Assembly (NCBI GenBank): GCA_022701365.1
Contig: JAKUHH010000064.1
Span: 62,001-126,000, forward strand
Length of the DNA: 64,000 bases
Reading direction: 5' to 3'
Source: Mycocentrospora acerina
Taxonomy: Eukaryota; Ascomycota; Dothideomycetes; Pleosporales
In this document: positions 23,716 to 35,639 of the stretch, piece by piece
How the letters are laid out: every line of letters begins with the position of its first letter
Numbering within the stretch: position 1 is the stretch's first letter
The notes under the pieces: generated by a model
Told to the model about the DNA's origin: nothing
Seen by the model: the letters and a program-made list of their open reading frames with translations, nothing else
Database searches by the model: none
Made by a program: the position numbers and the translations under genes

Positions 23716-25267
23716 AATGGGTTAAAAGTTTGGACAGAAATTCTGAGGGACGTAGCGTAGGGGATGGGATTCGTGACTGAATTACGAGACGAGAGTCAGC
23801 CTTATATTTCAACGGCCAAATTCTGCAATACGCCGCAGCGAGGCCAGAAATTGCCAAGTCTACCTATTAGCCAAGTTACTTGTCCACCAATCTACATAAC
23901 ACAAAATTATTAATTAATAATATTTCTTTTTCCAAGCATTGCTAATTTCTCCAATGAACGTACCTGAGAGCAGATACCCTTGTCTAACCTTTGATCTAAG
24001 TTGGTACACGAGAGAAATGAGAGGGGCAGGTTTGTAGCTTGGACGCCAGGTTTCAATTAGTCAAAGAATAGTCTACTGAGGTTTCTATTTACGCATATCT
24101 ATGATTTGAGTCAGGAACGTGACACATATTTGTCCCACTGTATTTCTAACCATGTGAACACATGTCATCAAGTAAGATGAATTTAGCAAAGGAAACCTTG
24201 GTAACATCCTGTCTTGGCGTGCTAGAATTAACAAAGAAGTCAAAAATTAATAGGCCTTTTTTAATAATAATATTAACATTTTGATATAGCGATTATTTTA
24301 ATTTGTGTAGTTGCTAAGATTTTTTTTATGTTCAATATAAGACGCTTTTTATTAAAAGTTTTATTCACCTTTAATGCGTTAAATATTAAAATTATTAAGA
24401 ACTTTCAAGAATTACATCAAACAAATGGGGTCAGTTAATACTTCTGTATTATTTACCTGTTTGAGTATCCTGCTTATATACAGTCTTATTTTTGGACAAA
24501 CATAATTAGAGAACAAGTTCTACCTTTGTGTATTTATTTATAAATTGTTAACAAGAATAGACTATTTATTTTTGCTAAAGCTAGGAACTAAAAAAATTAA
24601 AACTATAATGCTAGTATATAAATATACTACGCAAGGAAATATTTAAAGAACAACTTTTCTTTTAAAGGGAAGCAAACATTAAATATTAAATTTAATCACC
24701 ACGCATGTGCATACGAAAGGTAAATAATAATTAAGAAAGAAATATTCATTTAATGATATAAACTATTAACAAGAACAATTTAATTCTAAGAAAGGAGCTC
24801 TAAGTTATTATGAAGAACTAAAATATTCTTCTTTGCTGATTAAGCGATTCTCCTAATAGACTGCTATATAGGCTGTCGATTTAATTTCAAAACTAGTGTA
24901 AGATACAAATCAAGTGCATCATTCTAAGTTATGTGTTAAGTAGAAATTTATGCGTAAGAGCAAAATCTACTGCTACTCATGTTGGCTGTAACGTTGCTTA
25001 GATCGCATTGGTTAATGACATGATACGTTGTGATCTGGGTGAAGGGGAGATGTGCAACTGTAAGGCGTGTTAGTTGCATGTAGAATCTGCTATCTGAAGA
25101 AATTTTCATACGGCATAGCGGTATTGTGTATAGATTATCTACTAAAGTCTAGAAATTACAATTGGGCGGTCTTAAGTTGTTATTTGACGTAGTAAGTGCG
25201 CAATTAAATCTCCAGAAGATCAGGATGTTGCCTCTTAAAGTATGAAAGAAACCATTACAACAAAATA
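23716..25267. other. AT-rich intergenic region
   Basis: The part from about 24200 to 25000 is strongly AT-rich with no frame of note, in contrast to the flanking genes. It is probably old, RIP-degraded transposon DNA, but no element could be recognised. The first hundred or so bases hold the promoter of the 12-cysteine gene. Confidence 0.5.
23801..23807 (-). promoter_or_regulatory. TATA-like box of the 12-Cys secreted protein gene
   Basis: On the minus strand the sequence reads ATATAAG about 87 bases before the start codon at 23715. Position and sequence suit a core promoter for this gene. No experimental support is visible. Confidence 0.4.
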
Positions 25268-25828
25268 TTACGCTGTCATGATGAAGTCAACGCAGTTTTC
25301 GTACGTTTGTTGCGCGTTGGTACCAAACCAGAACCACTGCATCGTGCACTCTCCTGGCTGTGTACATTGTCCAGGAGCCAGATTCTGCGGCATTGTTACA
25401 CTAAATTGCGTGTTGTTGAGCGGTAACTGAGCTAGATTCTCATCCGCGTATGAGTCGAAGACTAAAAGTGTCTTGAGCATGGTGTTTGTCGCGGCGTTGA
25501 TTATAGAGACGTTGCATGGCCCCTCATGAGGAATAGGCAGAACAGCAGCGAAGTTGACTTTTTGTCCAGGCGTGTACTGTTGTATGTTATTTTGGTTGTC
25601 AGCGAATTGCGCGCCTTTGCACAACCCGATATTGCATTTAGGTGAACCGTTGCTGGGTATATTCTCAAGTGGACCAGTACCGTCGGCATTGATGGCTGCG
25701 ACGGCTGCTTGACCGCAGATTTTTGCCATGGCTGGGCCAGGAAGACGTGCGGGTGGGCTTGTGATGTTGCCATGGGCGAGGATTGTTATAGCAAACAAGC
25801 CAATACTGAATATAGTAGAGATGGACAT
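25268..25828 (-). CDS. Secreted LPMO-like (chitin-binding type 4-like) protein with predicted N-terminal His
   Basis: A single uninterrupted exon encodes 186 residues. The predicted signal peptide ends at 'AITILA', leaving H19 as the first mature residue ('HGNITSPPARLPGP'). That is the arrangement of lytic polysaccharide monooxygenases, where the N-terminal His forms half of the copper-binding His brace. A second His is at 101 ('LPIPHEGPCNVS'). Seven cysteines (C38, C65, C70, C105, C155, C161, C179) and the conserved C-terminal 'CTMQWFWFGTNAQQTYENCV' suggest a disulfide-stabilised beta-sandwich. Similar short fungal proteins are annotated as chitin-binding type 4 or LPMO-like; some such groups bind copper without oxidising sugars. 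The likely role is extracellular polysaccharide attack or copper handling. The exact family is uncertain. Confidence 0.78.
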   Translation of the reverse strand: MSISTIFSIGLFAITILAHGNITSPPARLPGPAMAKICGQAAVAAINADGTGPLENIPSNGSPKCNIGLCKGAQFADNQNNIQQYTPGQKVNFAAVLPIPHEGPCNVSIINAATNTMLKTLLVFDSYADENLAQLPLNNTQFSVTMPQNLAPGQCTQPGECTMQWFWFGTNAQQTYENCVDFIMTA

Positions 25829-27566
25829 CTTATGAAAAGTTATGATTAAATTTGTGAAAAACTTAATCTTAGGAAGAATTTCTTGATCAGAAAAGATGAC
25901 ACAATTAACCGGTGACCAGCACGAGGTAAAATTAGTTTGGATTGGCAGTAAATGGCTTGCGGGAAAATGAGCGAGAATATAACAACATCGAGTTCGTTGA
26001 TCTTTTCGCGACCACAGTTCTGGATGGAAGTTTACCCGAGTCTAAGCGGCGTCCGTTGCAATCTGCGTTTGTAAGAGGTGTCATGAAACATGAGAGTTCG
26101 TCTCCATGGTCTCTGCTCTGCGATAAATGCTGCAGCTCATAAGATCGGCGAAAATTGAAAATGGGAAAGCCGCACTCTTGCTTTGACTCGTCGCAGGTTA
26201 AAGGCTTATCGATATGCTTTTTAACTTCTTGAACAGTTCTACAGTGAAGACTGTGAACTCAGTCTGGATTTGGGAAGTCGATTGAGTGGTTTTGCGGATG
26301 CTAATACGTAGTTGGATCATCGCTAATAAGCTTTTTTCGGAAACGGGTGGCTCTGGCCCTGTCGACTTCGTGAGTGTTTATCGTGCTTTTGCTGTCTCAT
26401 TGACGTTTGGACGAAACTTGGCACAAGACCAGAAAGAAATTACATACCTACCTAGGTATCGAGTCCGTGCGCGTAACGCCTGTTTCCAATGACACCTGGA
26501 AGCAAAAATCTAAAATAAAACTGATAAAAAGTTAACTTTACACCTAGAGTAGATATAAATGAGAAGTAAATCTCTAATAAGGCTACTGTATTTTTATAAT
26601 AAATCTATTCTTTTGTTACCTACATGCTTTAAGAATTTTATGATAATTCTGAAGTACAATCTTTTTTGTTAGACTTATAGTTTAGGATTAGTTTTAGACG
26701 TGCTTTTACACTTCTAGGAGTCAGAATCTACTTCTATTTAAATATGTTCAATTCTTAATCTCTAGTTACACGTTGTTAATGCGACTGTATGGGAGGAAAA
26801 GAGTGATCTTCTAAAACTAAATGAGATAGATCAGAAGCCAACTTATGTGTGTTGAGATTACAATAGGCCTGATCTACTATTAGGTATATGTTCTTTGGCC
26901 TGTTCAACCAACTACATAATTAGATCACGTGTTCAAATCACATAACCTAATCTGGAACCCTTTGTACGTGCTCTAGATAGTTCTATTCTATTGCTAAAGG
27001 AGACAATTACAAGCTATTAAATTTTTTAAAAACTGTAGGAAACAGAAAAAAAGGAAAGTAAGATAAAGTATTTGTTAGAAATGAGAACTTATTAATTAAT
27101 TAGGTTCGTGTTGGAAACAATTTTAACAAAACAATCTTAACAGTTTCGCAAAATATCTATACAATGCAGAAATAAAAAAGACACTAGAAATTAGAACTGG
27201 TTTTAATTTTACTAAGAACTTGACTTGTAAGAACTGCCTTTTCTATTTTTAACAAAAACTCACTTATAAGATATGTAAGGGAACAATCAGGAAGAGCTTG
27301 TTGTATTATTAGGAGTGTAGGATTCGGAGACTATATTTGAACTGAGTGTTCACGTGTTTGCACAAGTTCTCACACACATGCAGGCTGACAATATATAATC
27401 TACAACAGGCTTATTTTTCAGCTCACTGTAATCACCTCATTGTGGATATTTTTTGACATTGCAAGTAATTCTCAGCATATGAGTTCTATGGTAAGACAAC
27501 TATCAAAAAGGAATTAATTCCCCTCAACACTCTCCATCCATAATATCAAAAGTAGATTAACTTTTT
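25829..27566. other. Intergenic region with one dispersed repeat
   Basis: The left part (to about 26490) has balanced composition and probably includes the promoter of the LPMO-like gene; frames there are short and unrecognised. From about 26500 the sequence is AT-rich and repeat-like, with a copy of a dispersed 130-bp repeat at 27285-27415. Confidence 0.5.
27285..27415 (+). repeat. Dispersed repeat D, copy 1
   Basis: Shares 'TTGTTGTATTATTAGGAGT', a CACGTG-containing middle and 'GCAGGCTGACA' with copies at 50220-50345 and 53843-53965. Order and spacing are conserved over about 125 bases. It is non-coding. It may be the end of a transposon or a solo LTR fragment. Confidence 0.7.
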
Positions 27567-29545
27567 TCACTTCATTACCTTAACGCTGAATCCCTCGAGA
27601 CCCCCTTTTGCCATGTATGCTTCCATTCTTTCTTGATAGTCAACAGGACCTGTACCCCAGAACGAGTTCCTGATACCATGGGACTTTTCGTTCTCTGATA
27701 TTTTTGGGTTTTGAAACGCGGCGCCCTCACCATTGAAGTAGCCTGGGGTGCATTGGTTTACCGCACTAAACCATGCCGCCCTCTTCGCCACCTCCTGACA
27801 CCAGAGCTCCTCAGCCTCTTCTAAAACTTCGAGAACTATCTTTTGGCCGTCTTTAGCCTGGTCGTGTGCGTGCTTTAGAATGTACGCCAGCAGTCTCGCA
27901 TGGACGTCATACATAGATGTTACGTTGTACGAGCCTGCACTACCACGGCCAAGCCAACCGAAGAAATTAGGAAAGCCAGCTAATGCTACACCGAATAGTG
28001 TTCCAGATTTAGTATCTTTCCACCACTCACTGAGGGACAAACCATTGCGGCCCGTGATCGTTGCATCAAGTTTCCCAGCGGGATCACCCCAGCCGCCGCT
28101 TGAAAAACCTGTTGCAAGGACAAGCGCGTCAATTTCATAATCTTTTCCATCGAAAACAATACCGTTCTCAGAGAAAGCATCAAGGCCCCTGCCCTTAGTG
28201 TCAATGAGCGTGACATTAGGTTTGTTAAATGCTTCAAGATAGTCGTCGTGAAAAGTAGGTCGCTTGCACCAACTGCCGTACCATGGCTTCAACTTCTCGG
28301 CAGTGTCCTTGTCTTTAACTACCTCTTCAATACGCTTGCGTAAGAGTTCCGTGCGCGGAAAGTCAATGCCATGTAGATAGTTGACATGCTCCTCGATCTT
28401 GTCGGGGTCGATGATTTTCCTACTCGATCCGATGAAACCGGCGACAGCTGGAGTGTGCGACCACCCGTCGTTAACCAAGTTGGGTTCATGCTCATTAGGA
28501 TGGTTGCTTAGATGCGCGTTCAGATTTACTCTTCGCTTGTTTTGCCACCCTTCCTCGCTTGAAATGACTTTCCAGTTTTCCTGATCAGTCAAGGCTTGAT
28601 TGCGCCAGCCGCAGTATGACGGAGTTCTCTGAATCACATACAAATGTTCGGCCCACTTGGCCAATTCAGGAATAATTTGGATAGCAGTAGCACCCGTCCC
28701 AATTATTGCAATACGCTTTCCCTTAAGCTTAACCAGATCTTGTTTTTCTTGGTTTCCGCCCGTGTAGTCGTAGTCCCAACGAGCGGAATGAAACACGTGT
28801 TTCTTCTCAAGAAATTCCTCCCAGCCAGGAAGCTTAGGAATCTTGGGAATGTTGAGGGGCCCACCAGCGGTAAAGACAAAGTCGGCATATACAGTTATAG
28901 CTTCAGGAGTTGAAGACTCTCCTGATGTACGAGTCATTTTCACAACCCACTGCCTCTTATCTGCATTCCAAGTCTTGGATTCAACCTTAGTACAGAACTG
29001 GCCTTGTAGGCCGAAGTGCTTTGCGCTGCGCTCAATTTGCTCTCGAATCTCCTGACCATACGAGAACTTGTGTTTAGGAACATAACCAGTTTCCTCAAGA
29101 AGGGGGAGGTAGCAGTACCCTTCTATGTCACACATAATGCCAGGGTAACGATTCCAGTACCTATTGTGTTGATTAGCGTTTAACTAAATTCACTTCAAGA
29201 AGTGGTGCCATACCATGTGCCGCCGAAGCCACCAGCGACATCGACGATAACAATATCTTTACTGCTAAACCCAGCTTCAACCAAGCGGGCAGCGAAAAGG
29301 ACACCATTAAGGCCACCACCACCACTGACCAAGAACTTGATGTTGCTACCATTTTTAAGAGGAGGATTCTTGATTCGAGGATCATTGTAGTCAACCCATG
29401 GATCTTTACCAAGACCTTGTATGTTCTTCTCTCGAACATCGACATACTGATCATTACCATCTTTTCTAAGGCGTCTGTTACGTTCTTTCTCGTATCGCTC
29501 CAACAGCGCATATTCGGCCTCCGAAAAAACTTGTGGTTGAGCCAT
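27567..29545 (-). CDS. Flavin-dependent Baeyer-Villiger-type monooxygenase
   Basis: Exon 1 (29545-29214) and exon 2 (29160-27567) join across a 53-nt intron (GTATGG, branch GCTAAT, TAG), giving 641 residues. The junction reconstitutes 'GGTWYWNRYPGIMCD', a hallmark of this family. The FAD-binding Rossmann turn is 'SGGGGLNGVLFAARL' and the NADPH-binding one is 'IIGTGATAIQIIPEL'. The segment 'HVFHSARWDYDYTGG' marks the monooxygenase fingerprint, but the preceding Phe and Gly of the usual FxGxxxHxxxW pattern are replaced (EKKHVFH). 'YGSWCKRPTFHDDYLEAFN' and 'LATGFSSGGW' complete the fold. The enzyme should insert oxygen into a ketone to give an ester or lactone using NADPH and oxygen. No other biosynthetic gene is adjacent, so a dedicated pathway is not evident. 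Confidence 0.92.
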
Positions 29546-30528
29546 TCGATTGGTGCTGGAGAGAAACAGTTGATTTTATTAGAAAAAGGGAGTGCTGTGT
29601 TCAAGGTTTTCGTTTGTTATCATGAATTAGTTGCATCTAGTGTCTGTTAAATACAATTTTAATGAAACTATGCACTTCTCTACAGCTGCATTAAGAAACA
29701 TCAAGCACGTAATACTATGTCATTTCAAGCATCCAAATTTAAATTGAAGTAGTACTCGGCTTCGGTATTTTCAATGCCCCATAAGTATTTCCAAGATCTG
29801 CACAAGGGCCGCAACGGAAGTTATAGGTTCCGTAGAACCGAGCATCAGGAATAGCAATTTTTCGCAAAATGGAGAAAATGCTGCAGATTACTTAACTGTA
29901 AAAGGTAAACAAATTCGAAGCTATTTTATTTTAAACAATGCTTTCTCAAATTACTTCATAAGACGATTCGTGTTAGTTAATTGCAACAAACACGTCACAT
30001 CTTGTTTGTGCACTTTTGTTGATAAGAAAGGAGCTGAAACAGTAAGACCTAAGTAATCTATTTTGTGGATTACTGCTCACTCCTATCTAGCAAAATCGAG
30101 CAGCGAAATACATTTGTTGGGAATTGTCACCCTAACGTATGTTGCAGAGCCTAGTAAGCTTGTACACAGAGGATATGTACTGTTCTATACAGTACTTTAT
30201 CAGACAATAGACTATAGTACCATTATAACTTGCATAGAACAGTGCGAGAGAGTTAGGTCCTTATAGAATACGTCAGAAAAATATATCAGAGACTCTATCT
30301 CTTCTCTGAGCTACATGGCATATAACTTAATAGTTGCATCATCTGCAGCCGTGAAAGGTAGCACAGATTAACTAACATGGAGTTACTTCATAAGAACTGG
30401 CTGTTCTTTTCCCGGCCTGTCTTCCTAGCGCATAAAAACATGAGTATGAAAAAGAAGAAATAGCCAAAACGGTTGTAACACCTACATAAAAGACAATTTT
30501 CAATTAGAAAAATAAATAATAATCTAAT

Positions 30529-30815
30529 TGTAACATTCATAACGTCACATCTCCTTACTACCCCTGAGCTAACTGACACCTATCCAAAAGCCACCTGTTT
30601 TGTATCTAAATGAGATGGTAATCCTAGAAAGGGGTATGTAAGATTGCAGGTTGTAAAGCTTTGTAAGAGTAGTTTTCTGTATCCTTTTAAAGAAGACCTA
30701 TAGGTGTAGAGAAAAACATCTTTAGTATACTCTCTAAACCCAGCACACCTATATGCCTAGTAGTGGAAATCTCAAACCCTAATCAGATCCCTCTCTTATT
30801 ACCTGCGTTGTAACA
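30529..30815 (+). mobile_element. Solo LTR, family A copy 1
   Basis: About 287 bp starting TGTAAC and ending ACCTGCGTTGTAACA. It shares a core with the other copies, 'TATCCTTTT...GACCTATAGGTGTAGA', which probably marks the LTR transcription region. No internal retroelement is attached on either side, so it is read as a solo LTR left by recombination. Related copies are at 35640, 39343, 39837 and 53126. Confidence 0.7.
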
Positions 30816-31540
30816 CTAATCTTAAAATTTTTCTTAAAAAAACGTGTTGTGTTCCTGTGTCTGTGCAATCAACGCCCTAGAACACTAAACCTAACCTAAA
30901 CTCTAACGCGTAACAACTCTACTAATATTAGTCTAATTAAGGCTTCACTTAAAAAAATACAGCTGCTTTATAACAGATGAACTTATTTTTATTTATTTAC
31001 TTTTTAAAAAAATATAATATCAATTAATTAAGACTACTTTCAAGGCACAAAGCTACTAAAATATATTTTGCAGCTAATTTAGATACATCTTTAATCTCTA
31101 CTCTTAAAAAGATCAAGAGCTTAAAAAATATATAGAAAAGCTTAAAAGTTAAAGCCTACTACTACTATAAGAGATAATTTAAAAGTTTGCCTTATGTAAA
31201 GCTTAAGAGACGGTAAATAGTAGCTAGCTTTAATAATTTATTTTCTAGAATTATCACTATCGTATACTGTAATAAATAATTAGTACAGATAATTAGAAAT
31301 AATAAGCTAACTTAGAAACTAGATTTTAATTATTTATTTTATTACTAAGTAAGAAAATTAATAGATATATTAAGAAGCCTTGTAATATATATAATATAGA
31401 TAAGAGAAGCTTTCTCTTTAGTATTATTAGCTAACTAAAATAAGTGTTAAGCAGGGGAATATAGGAGAAAAAGAGGTTATAGGAGCTATCTAGGATAACT
31501 TACATAAGTAGATGACTTATCCAGTATGTATATGTGCAGA

Positions 31541-31745
31541 CAACAGGGGGCTAGCAATAGCCTACAAACAACGTGCAACAGGGGCCTAGCAATAGGCCTC
31601 TGCAACGCGCAACAGGGGGCTACCAACAGGCCACGACAACGTGCAACAGGGGCCTAGCAATAGGCCTCTGCAACGCGCAACAGGGGGCTAGCAATAGCCT
31701 ACAACAACGAGCAACAGAGGCCTAGCAACAGGCCTCTACAACACA
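31541..31745 (+). repeat. 33-bp minisatellite in the LINE tail
   Basis: Tandem units of the type 'CAACAGGGGCCTAGCAATAG' plus 'GCCTCTGCAACGCG' repeat about six times, alternating with a GGGGGCTA variant. Each unit includes a small palindrome (GGCCTAGCAATAGGCC). A shorter array of the same units sits at 34741-34843. Confidence 0.85.
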
Positions 31746-32030
31746 CAAAAACAACAAATAGCAACAGCCTAGATAGCTGCCTGCTGCAGGAGACTTGACC
31801 TAAAGGCCTACTACAACGAAATAGACCTGCTTTAGAATGACCTATTGTTAGCAAGCCACGTAGTAAGAGCACTACTACTGTTTTACTAGGCTTCTAGGGC
31901 TCTAGAATAAGAGAGCTTAGCCTAGGAGGAAAAACAGCGCCTTATAGACTAACGTCTGCATAGGCATTATTGTATTTAGTCTAGCTAGTTAGATAGATTA
32001 ATGCAATATAAATGAAGAAAAAAAAACAAT
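31541..32030 (+). mobile_element. 3' tail of a Tad1-type LINE, copy 1
   Basis: This segment holds six or so 33-bp minisatellite units, then a unique stretch ('CTTCTAGGGCTCTAGAATAA', 'CAGCGCCTTATAGACTAACG'), and ends in an A-rich run near 32020. The same order recurs at 34741-35115 behind an RNase H-coding remnant, and inverted, with a poly(T) start, at 53459-53620. The A-rich end and the 3' position behind RNase H identify it as the 3' untranslated region of a non-LTR retrotransposon. Confidence 0.65.
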
Positions 32031-32142
32031 ATTTGCAGAGAGATTAAAGCTGCTGCTAATCCTTCTATTAAAGTCTAGAAATAAGAGCATCTGATTAAGC
32101 TTAGTTAAAATTATTAAGGCTAGAAAATATTAGATATGTATT

Positions 32143-32274
32143 TGTAATGGTCAGGCGCCTTGCTCTTGCTATTGATACTACGCAATAACCGCCATTGTGC
32201 CAAAAGATAAGCACAAGAACACTTAAGAACGTATTCTCTGTGTAGTAAAATATATATAGTGACTAAACGTTACA
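32143..32274 (-). mobile_element. 132-bp LTR-like or MITE-like element
   Basis: The segment begins TGTAATGGTCAGGCGCC and ends CTAAACGTTACA, so both ends carry TGTAAyG in inverted orientation. Its reverse complement contains 'TACTACACAGAGAATAC', shared with the LTR at 35640-35999. It may be an internally deleted LTR of the same family. Confidence 0.45.
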
Positions 32275-33725
32275 ATATTAGCTTTTAACTTTTAGGTTAG
32301 ACTAATAATAATATAAGCCTTGTCTATCTTAATTAAGTTTTTAATTGCGACACTAATGCAAAGGCAGAGAGTTCTTATAGGTAACTTATTCTTAATAGCT
32401 ATAGATTTTAGATTTCTATAGATTGTATAGATTACTATTATAAGAGAAGGATCCCTACTGCTATTTTTTCTCTTTATTTAACTTACACACTCAAGCTACT
32501 AAATATAGCTCTATTTAAGCCTCTCTTAATAGCTCACTTAAAGAAGCACTTAATTTACATTCATAATAGCAAAAAGTTTCTCTTATTTAAAAAAAATAAC
32601 TTCTTTCCTTTTCTCTAGAGAGCCTAGAATTGCTATTTTAAGAAATAGAAAAAATAAAAGCTGTTAAAAGAAACAAGTTATTTTCTTATTTAAACTAGGC
32701 AAGATACTTAATAGATTTACTTAAAACAAGTAGGGGTTACTAATTACTTTTAACATATTAAGTCTGATTAGAGAAATTCAGAAAAGCTTTTCTCTTAAGT
32801 AGTATATAATAAAAATAAAGAAATAGAGAGGAAGCTTAGTTATGCATTTCAATACTTTTAGGCTTAAAATAAGCATCTTAAGCTTAAAAACTAATATCTT
32901 AAGAAATTACTTATTATTAAGAAAAAGCACTTGTAGCCTAGAAAAGCTTGTAATATGTAATAAGATTAAAAGTACTATAGTTGTGCTGCATTTTAGATAT
33001 TAAAAAAATATTAGAGAAGTACATATCTTTTAAGCAGTAAAAGAGAATAAAACAAAAGTGCTTTAACTCTAAAAAGCTTTTAAGCTTTATCTTAAAAAGA
33101 TAGATAAGAAAGGTATATGGTAAGACAGGTAGCAAAAGTAGTTTTAGAGAAAGAGAAAGTAAAGTAGGTAGCTAAATAAGAGTGTAGGAGATAGAAGAAT
33201 TACACTAGGAATGCTCTTTAATTATCTTAAAAGAGTAAGAGGAAAGCTTTAAGGCCTCTTTACCAAGATGCTTACAGTAGGAAATAAGTGGTAGAGATAT
33301 TAAGTAGTAGTAAGTCTTATAAAGCTGTTACTGCACTTCTACTACTATAGTTATAAAAAGGCTATTGTAGATTTTAGTAGCAATCACCCTATTAAGAAAG
33401 CTATAAGCAGAGAAAAACAACAACAAAAAAACACAAAAAACACAAAAAACACACAAAACACAGAAAAACAAACTTAACTTAGCAGACTAGCTAGAAGAAC
33501 AGAGAAACACTCTAATATAGAAGAAATATCTATTTTACTAGCAAAGCTGTGGAGCAAGCCTGCAGACTCTTATGCTACTGTCTATATTCCTAGAGAAAAC
33601 AAAGAGGAGACTGCAAAAGCTTATTAAAACTAGTTACTACAAAAACAAAAAAAACAAAAACAAAAAAATCAGACAATCCTAGCTGCTGCTGCTACTGCTA
33701 GAAATAGCAATAGCAATAGCGACAG

Positions 33726-33726
<1 letters not shown>

Positions 33727-33777
<51 letters not shown>

Positions 33778-33806
33778 GCTACTACTACTACTACTACTAC
33801 TATTAT
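33727..33806 (+). repeat. (ACT)n microsatellite
   Basis: About two dozen ACT/CTA triplets, interrupted once by GCT, in the decayed LINE just before its RNase H domain. In the original reading frame such a run would encode a single-residue homopolymer. Confidence 0.95.
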
Positions 33807-33809
33807 TAG

Positions 33810-35115
33810 GCTAGCCTAACCTATCTTGCTATACACAGATAGGTCAAAACAGGGAGAAGAGACTGCAGCAGGCTACAGTTAAAATGACCTGCTAAGTCTA
33901 AATTACCTGCAGGCAAAAAGCTACAACCTAAGATAAGGCCTAGAAATAAAAGATGCTAAGCTATATGCTATTTTTAGAGCGTTAAGTAATTTAGTACTGC
34001 AGAAGCTTTTTGCAGGAATAATCTTTATTTGTAGATAGCTAAGTAGCCTTAAAAAGACTGTATAGCACTATATTAAAAGGAAGATAAAAAATTAGCTACT
34101 TTATTACTAGGCTTTGTAAGACACTAGTATAACAAGGAAATAGAGTAGATTTTAAGTAGATTCTAGGCTACTAAAAAATTAAAAGATATAATTATACTAA
34201 TAGGCTAGCTAAGGCAGGTTTAAAGCACATAAAAACAAGGGAAGTTACTACTACTTTAAGCTATCTAAATAGAAAGCTAAAAGAAAAATTTACCTTAAAG
34301 TAATAAATAATCTAGCTATAAGATTTAAAAAAAGAGATAAGTAAAAGCTATAATAGTAATACTAAAAAGAAACCTCTATTCTTTCTTAAAGCAAAGCTTT
34401 TATTATTTCTTAAGAAGATAATAGCAGCTTACTATTAGATTAAGCTAAAAAAAAATGCTTCTTTTTACTATTTTCTAAAGTAACAAGTAAATATATAAAA
34501 AGAGCATATTTTAGTAGTTTTAATATATTAGAAACACCTAAGCACCTGCTTTTATATTATAAACACTACAATCTAGAAAAAAATAAATGCAGAAAGAGAT
34601 AGATAGGCTAACATTAGCTGCTATCTGTAATACTAAAGCAGAGCAGAAAGTACTGCTTAAGTTTTTACAAAAAATAGACATTGCAACAGCAAGGTAGCTG
34701 CTAGCTGCAGGAGCTCTAGACTAGAAGAGATTATAATAGGCAATAGGGGCCTTGCAACAGGCTCCTGCAACGCGCAACAGGGGGCTACTAATAGGCCACG
34801 ACAACGTGCAACAGGGGCTTAGCAACAGGCCTCTGCAACGCATAAAAACAAGAAAAAGCAACAGCCTAGATAGCTGCCTGTTACAGGAGCCTTAACCTAA
34901 AGGCCTACTATAATAATAAAGAACTAATTAGAATACTCTATTTTAGTAAGCTAAATAGTAAGAGCACCACTGCTATTTTAATAGGCTTCTAGGGCTCTTA
35001 AAAAGAGAGCTTAGCCTAGAAGGAGAAATTTGCCTTATATACTAATTCCTGCTTAAGCATTATTATATTAAGCTTAACTAGTTAGATAGATTAAAGTAAT
35101 TTAACAAAAGAAAAA
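33810..35115 (+). mobile_element. Decayed Tad1-type LINE, RNase H domain and 3' tail (copy 2)
   Basis: One plus-strand frame near 33845 reads 'LLYTDRSKQGEETAAGYS', a stop, then 'GLEIKDAKLYAIFRALSNL'. Further on (about 34140-34240) it reads 'VDFK', stop, 'ILGY', stop, 'KIKRYNYTNRLAKAGLKH'. These are the YTDGS, (D/E)A-YAI and GH...N-AD-LAK signatures of the RNase H domain of fungal Tad1 LINEs. Near 34550 'HLLLYCKHYNLEKNKCRK' and 'SVILKQSRKYCLSFYKK' resemble the usual C-terminal end of that ORF. Stops are TAA/TAG where Trp or Gln is expected. A minisatellite and A-rich tail follow to about 35115. The reverse transcriptase part was not recognisable upstream. Confidence 0.75.
34741..34843 (+). repeat. 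Minisatellite in LINE tail, copy 2
   Basis: About three units of the same 33-bp repeat as at 31541-31745, preceding the same unique 3' sequence. The unit number differs between the two tails. Confidence 0.8.
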
Positions 35116-35639
35116 AAAGAGCAAATCTTTTAGTTAATCTTAAAGAAAGGATACAAAAATGCAGTTTTAAGATGCACAAGCATGTAATGTAAGTTAGTCT
35201 AGATCGCTATAAACCTTCTAGGCTTCTGTGTAACTTTACTTGCAAAAATAAAAAATCTAATCTGATAAGCCTAGATTAGTTCTAGGGCCTAACAGTTCGC
35301 ATGGGTCTTTAAAAATATACATGTAAACATCTTCTTTTTCCCTCTAACGCGCAAAAAATACTTAAATAAGATATAAGTTAAAAACTAGGAAGCAAAATAA
35401 TTAAAAATTTATAAAAGTAAAAGTCACAAGATTAGAAGTAAAATGCAAGTCCAGTTTCTAAAAAAATAATTAGAACTCAACTATTTCCTACGCAGATATT
35501 AATTGCTAACTCATAAAAAATTCTTTAACTACTATTGATATTTACTTTAGGTTTACGTATAAAAGCTTGTCAATAATATCTAGGACTTCTCTTGCTCTAA
35601 TAGAACATACCCTAGGCTACGGTACAGAAGGACGCAGTC

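Noticed and set aside
31541..31745. CRISPR-like array
   Set aside because: Units are contiguous with no unique spacers, they occur in a eukaryotic LINE tail, and no cas-like gene is present.
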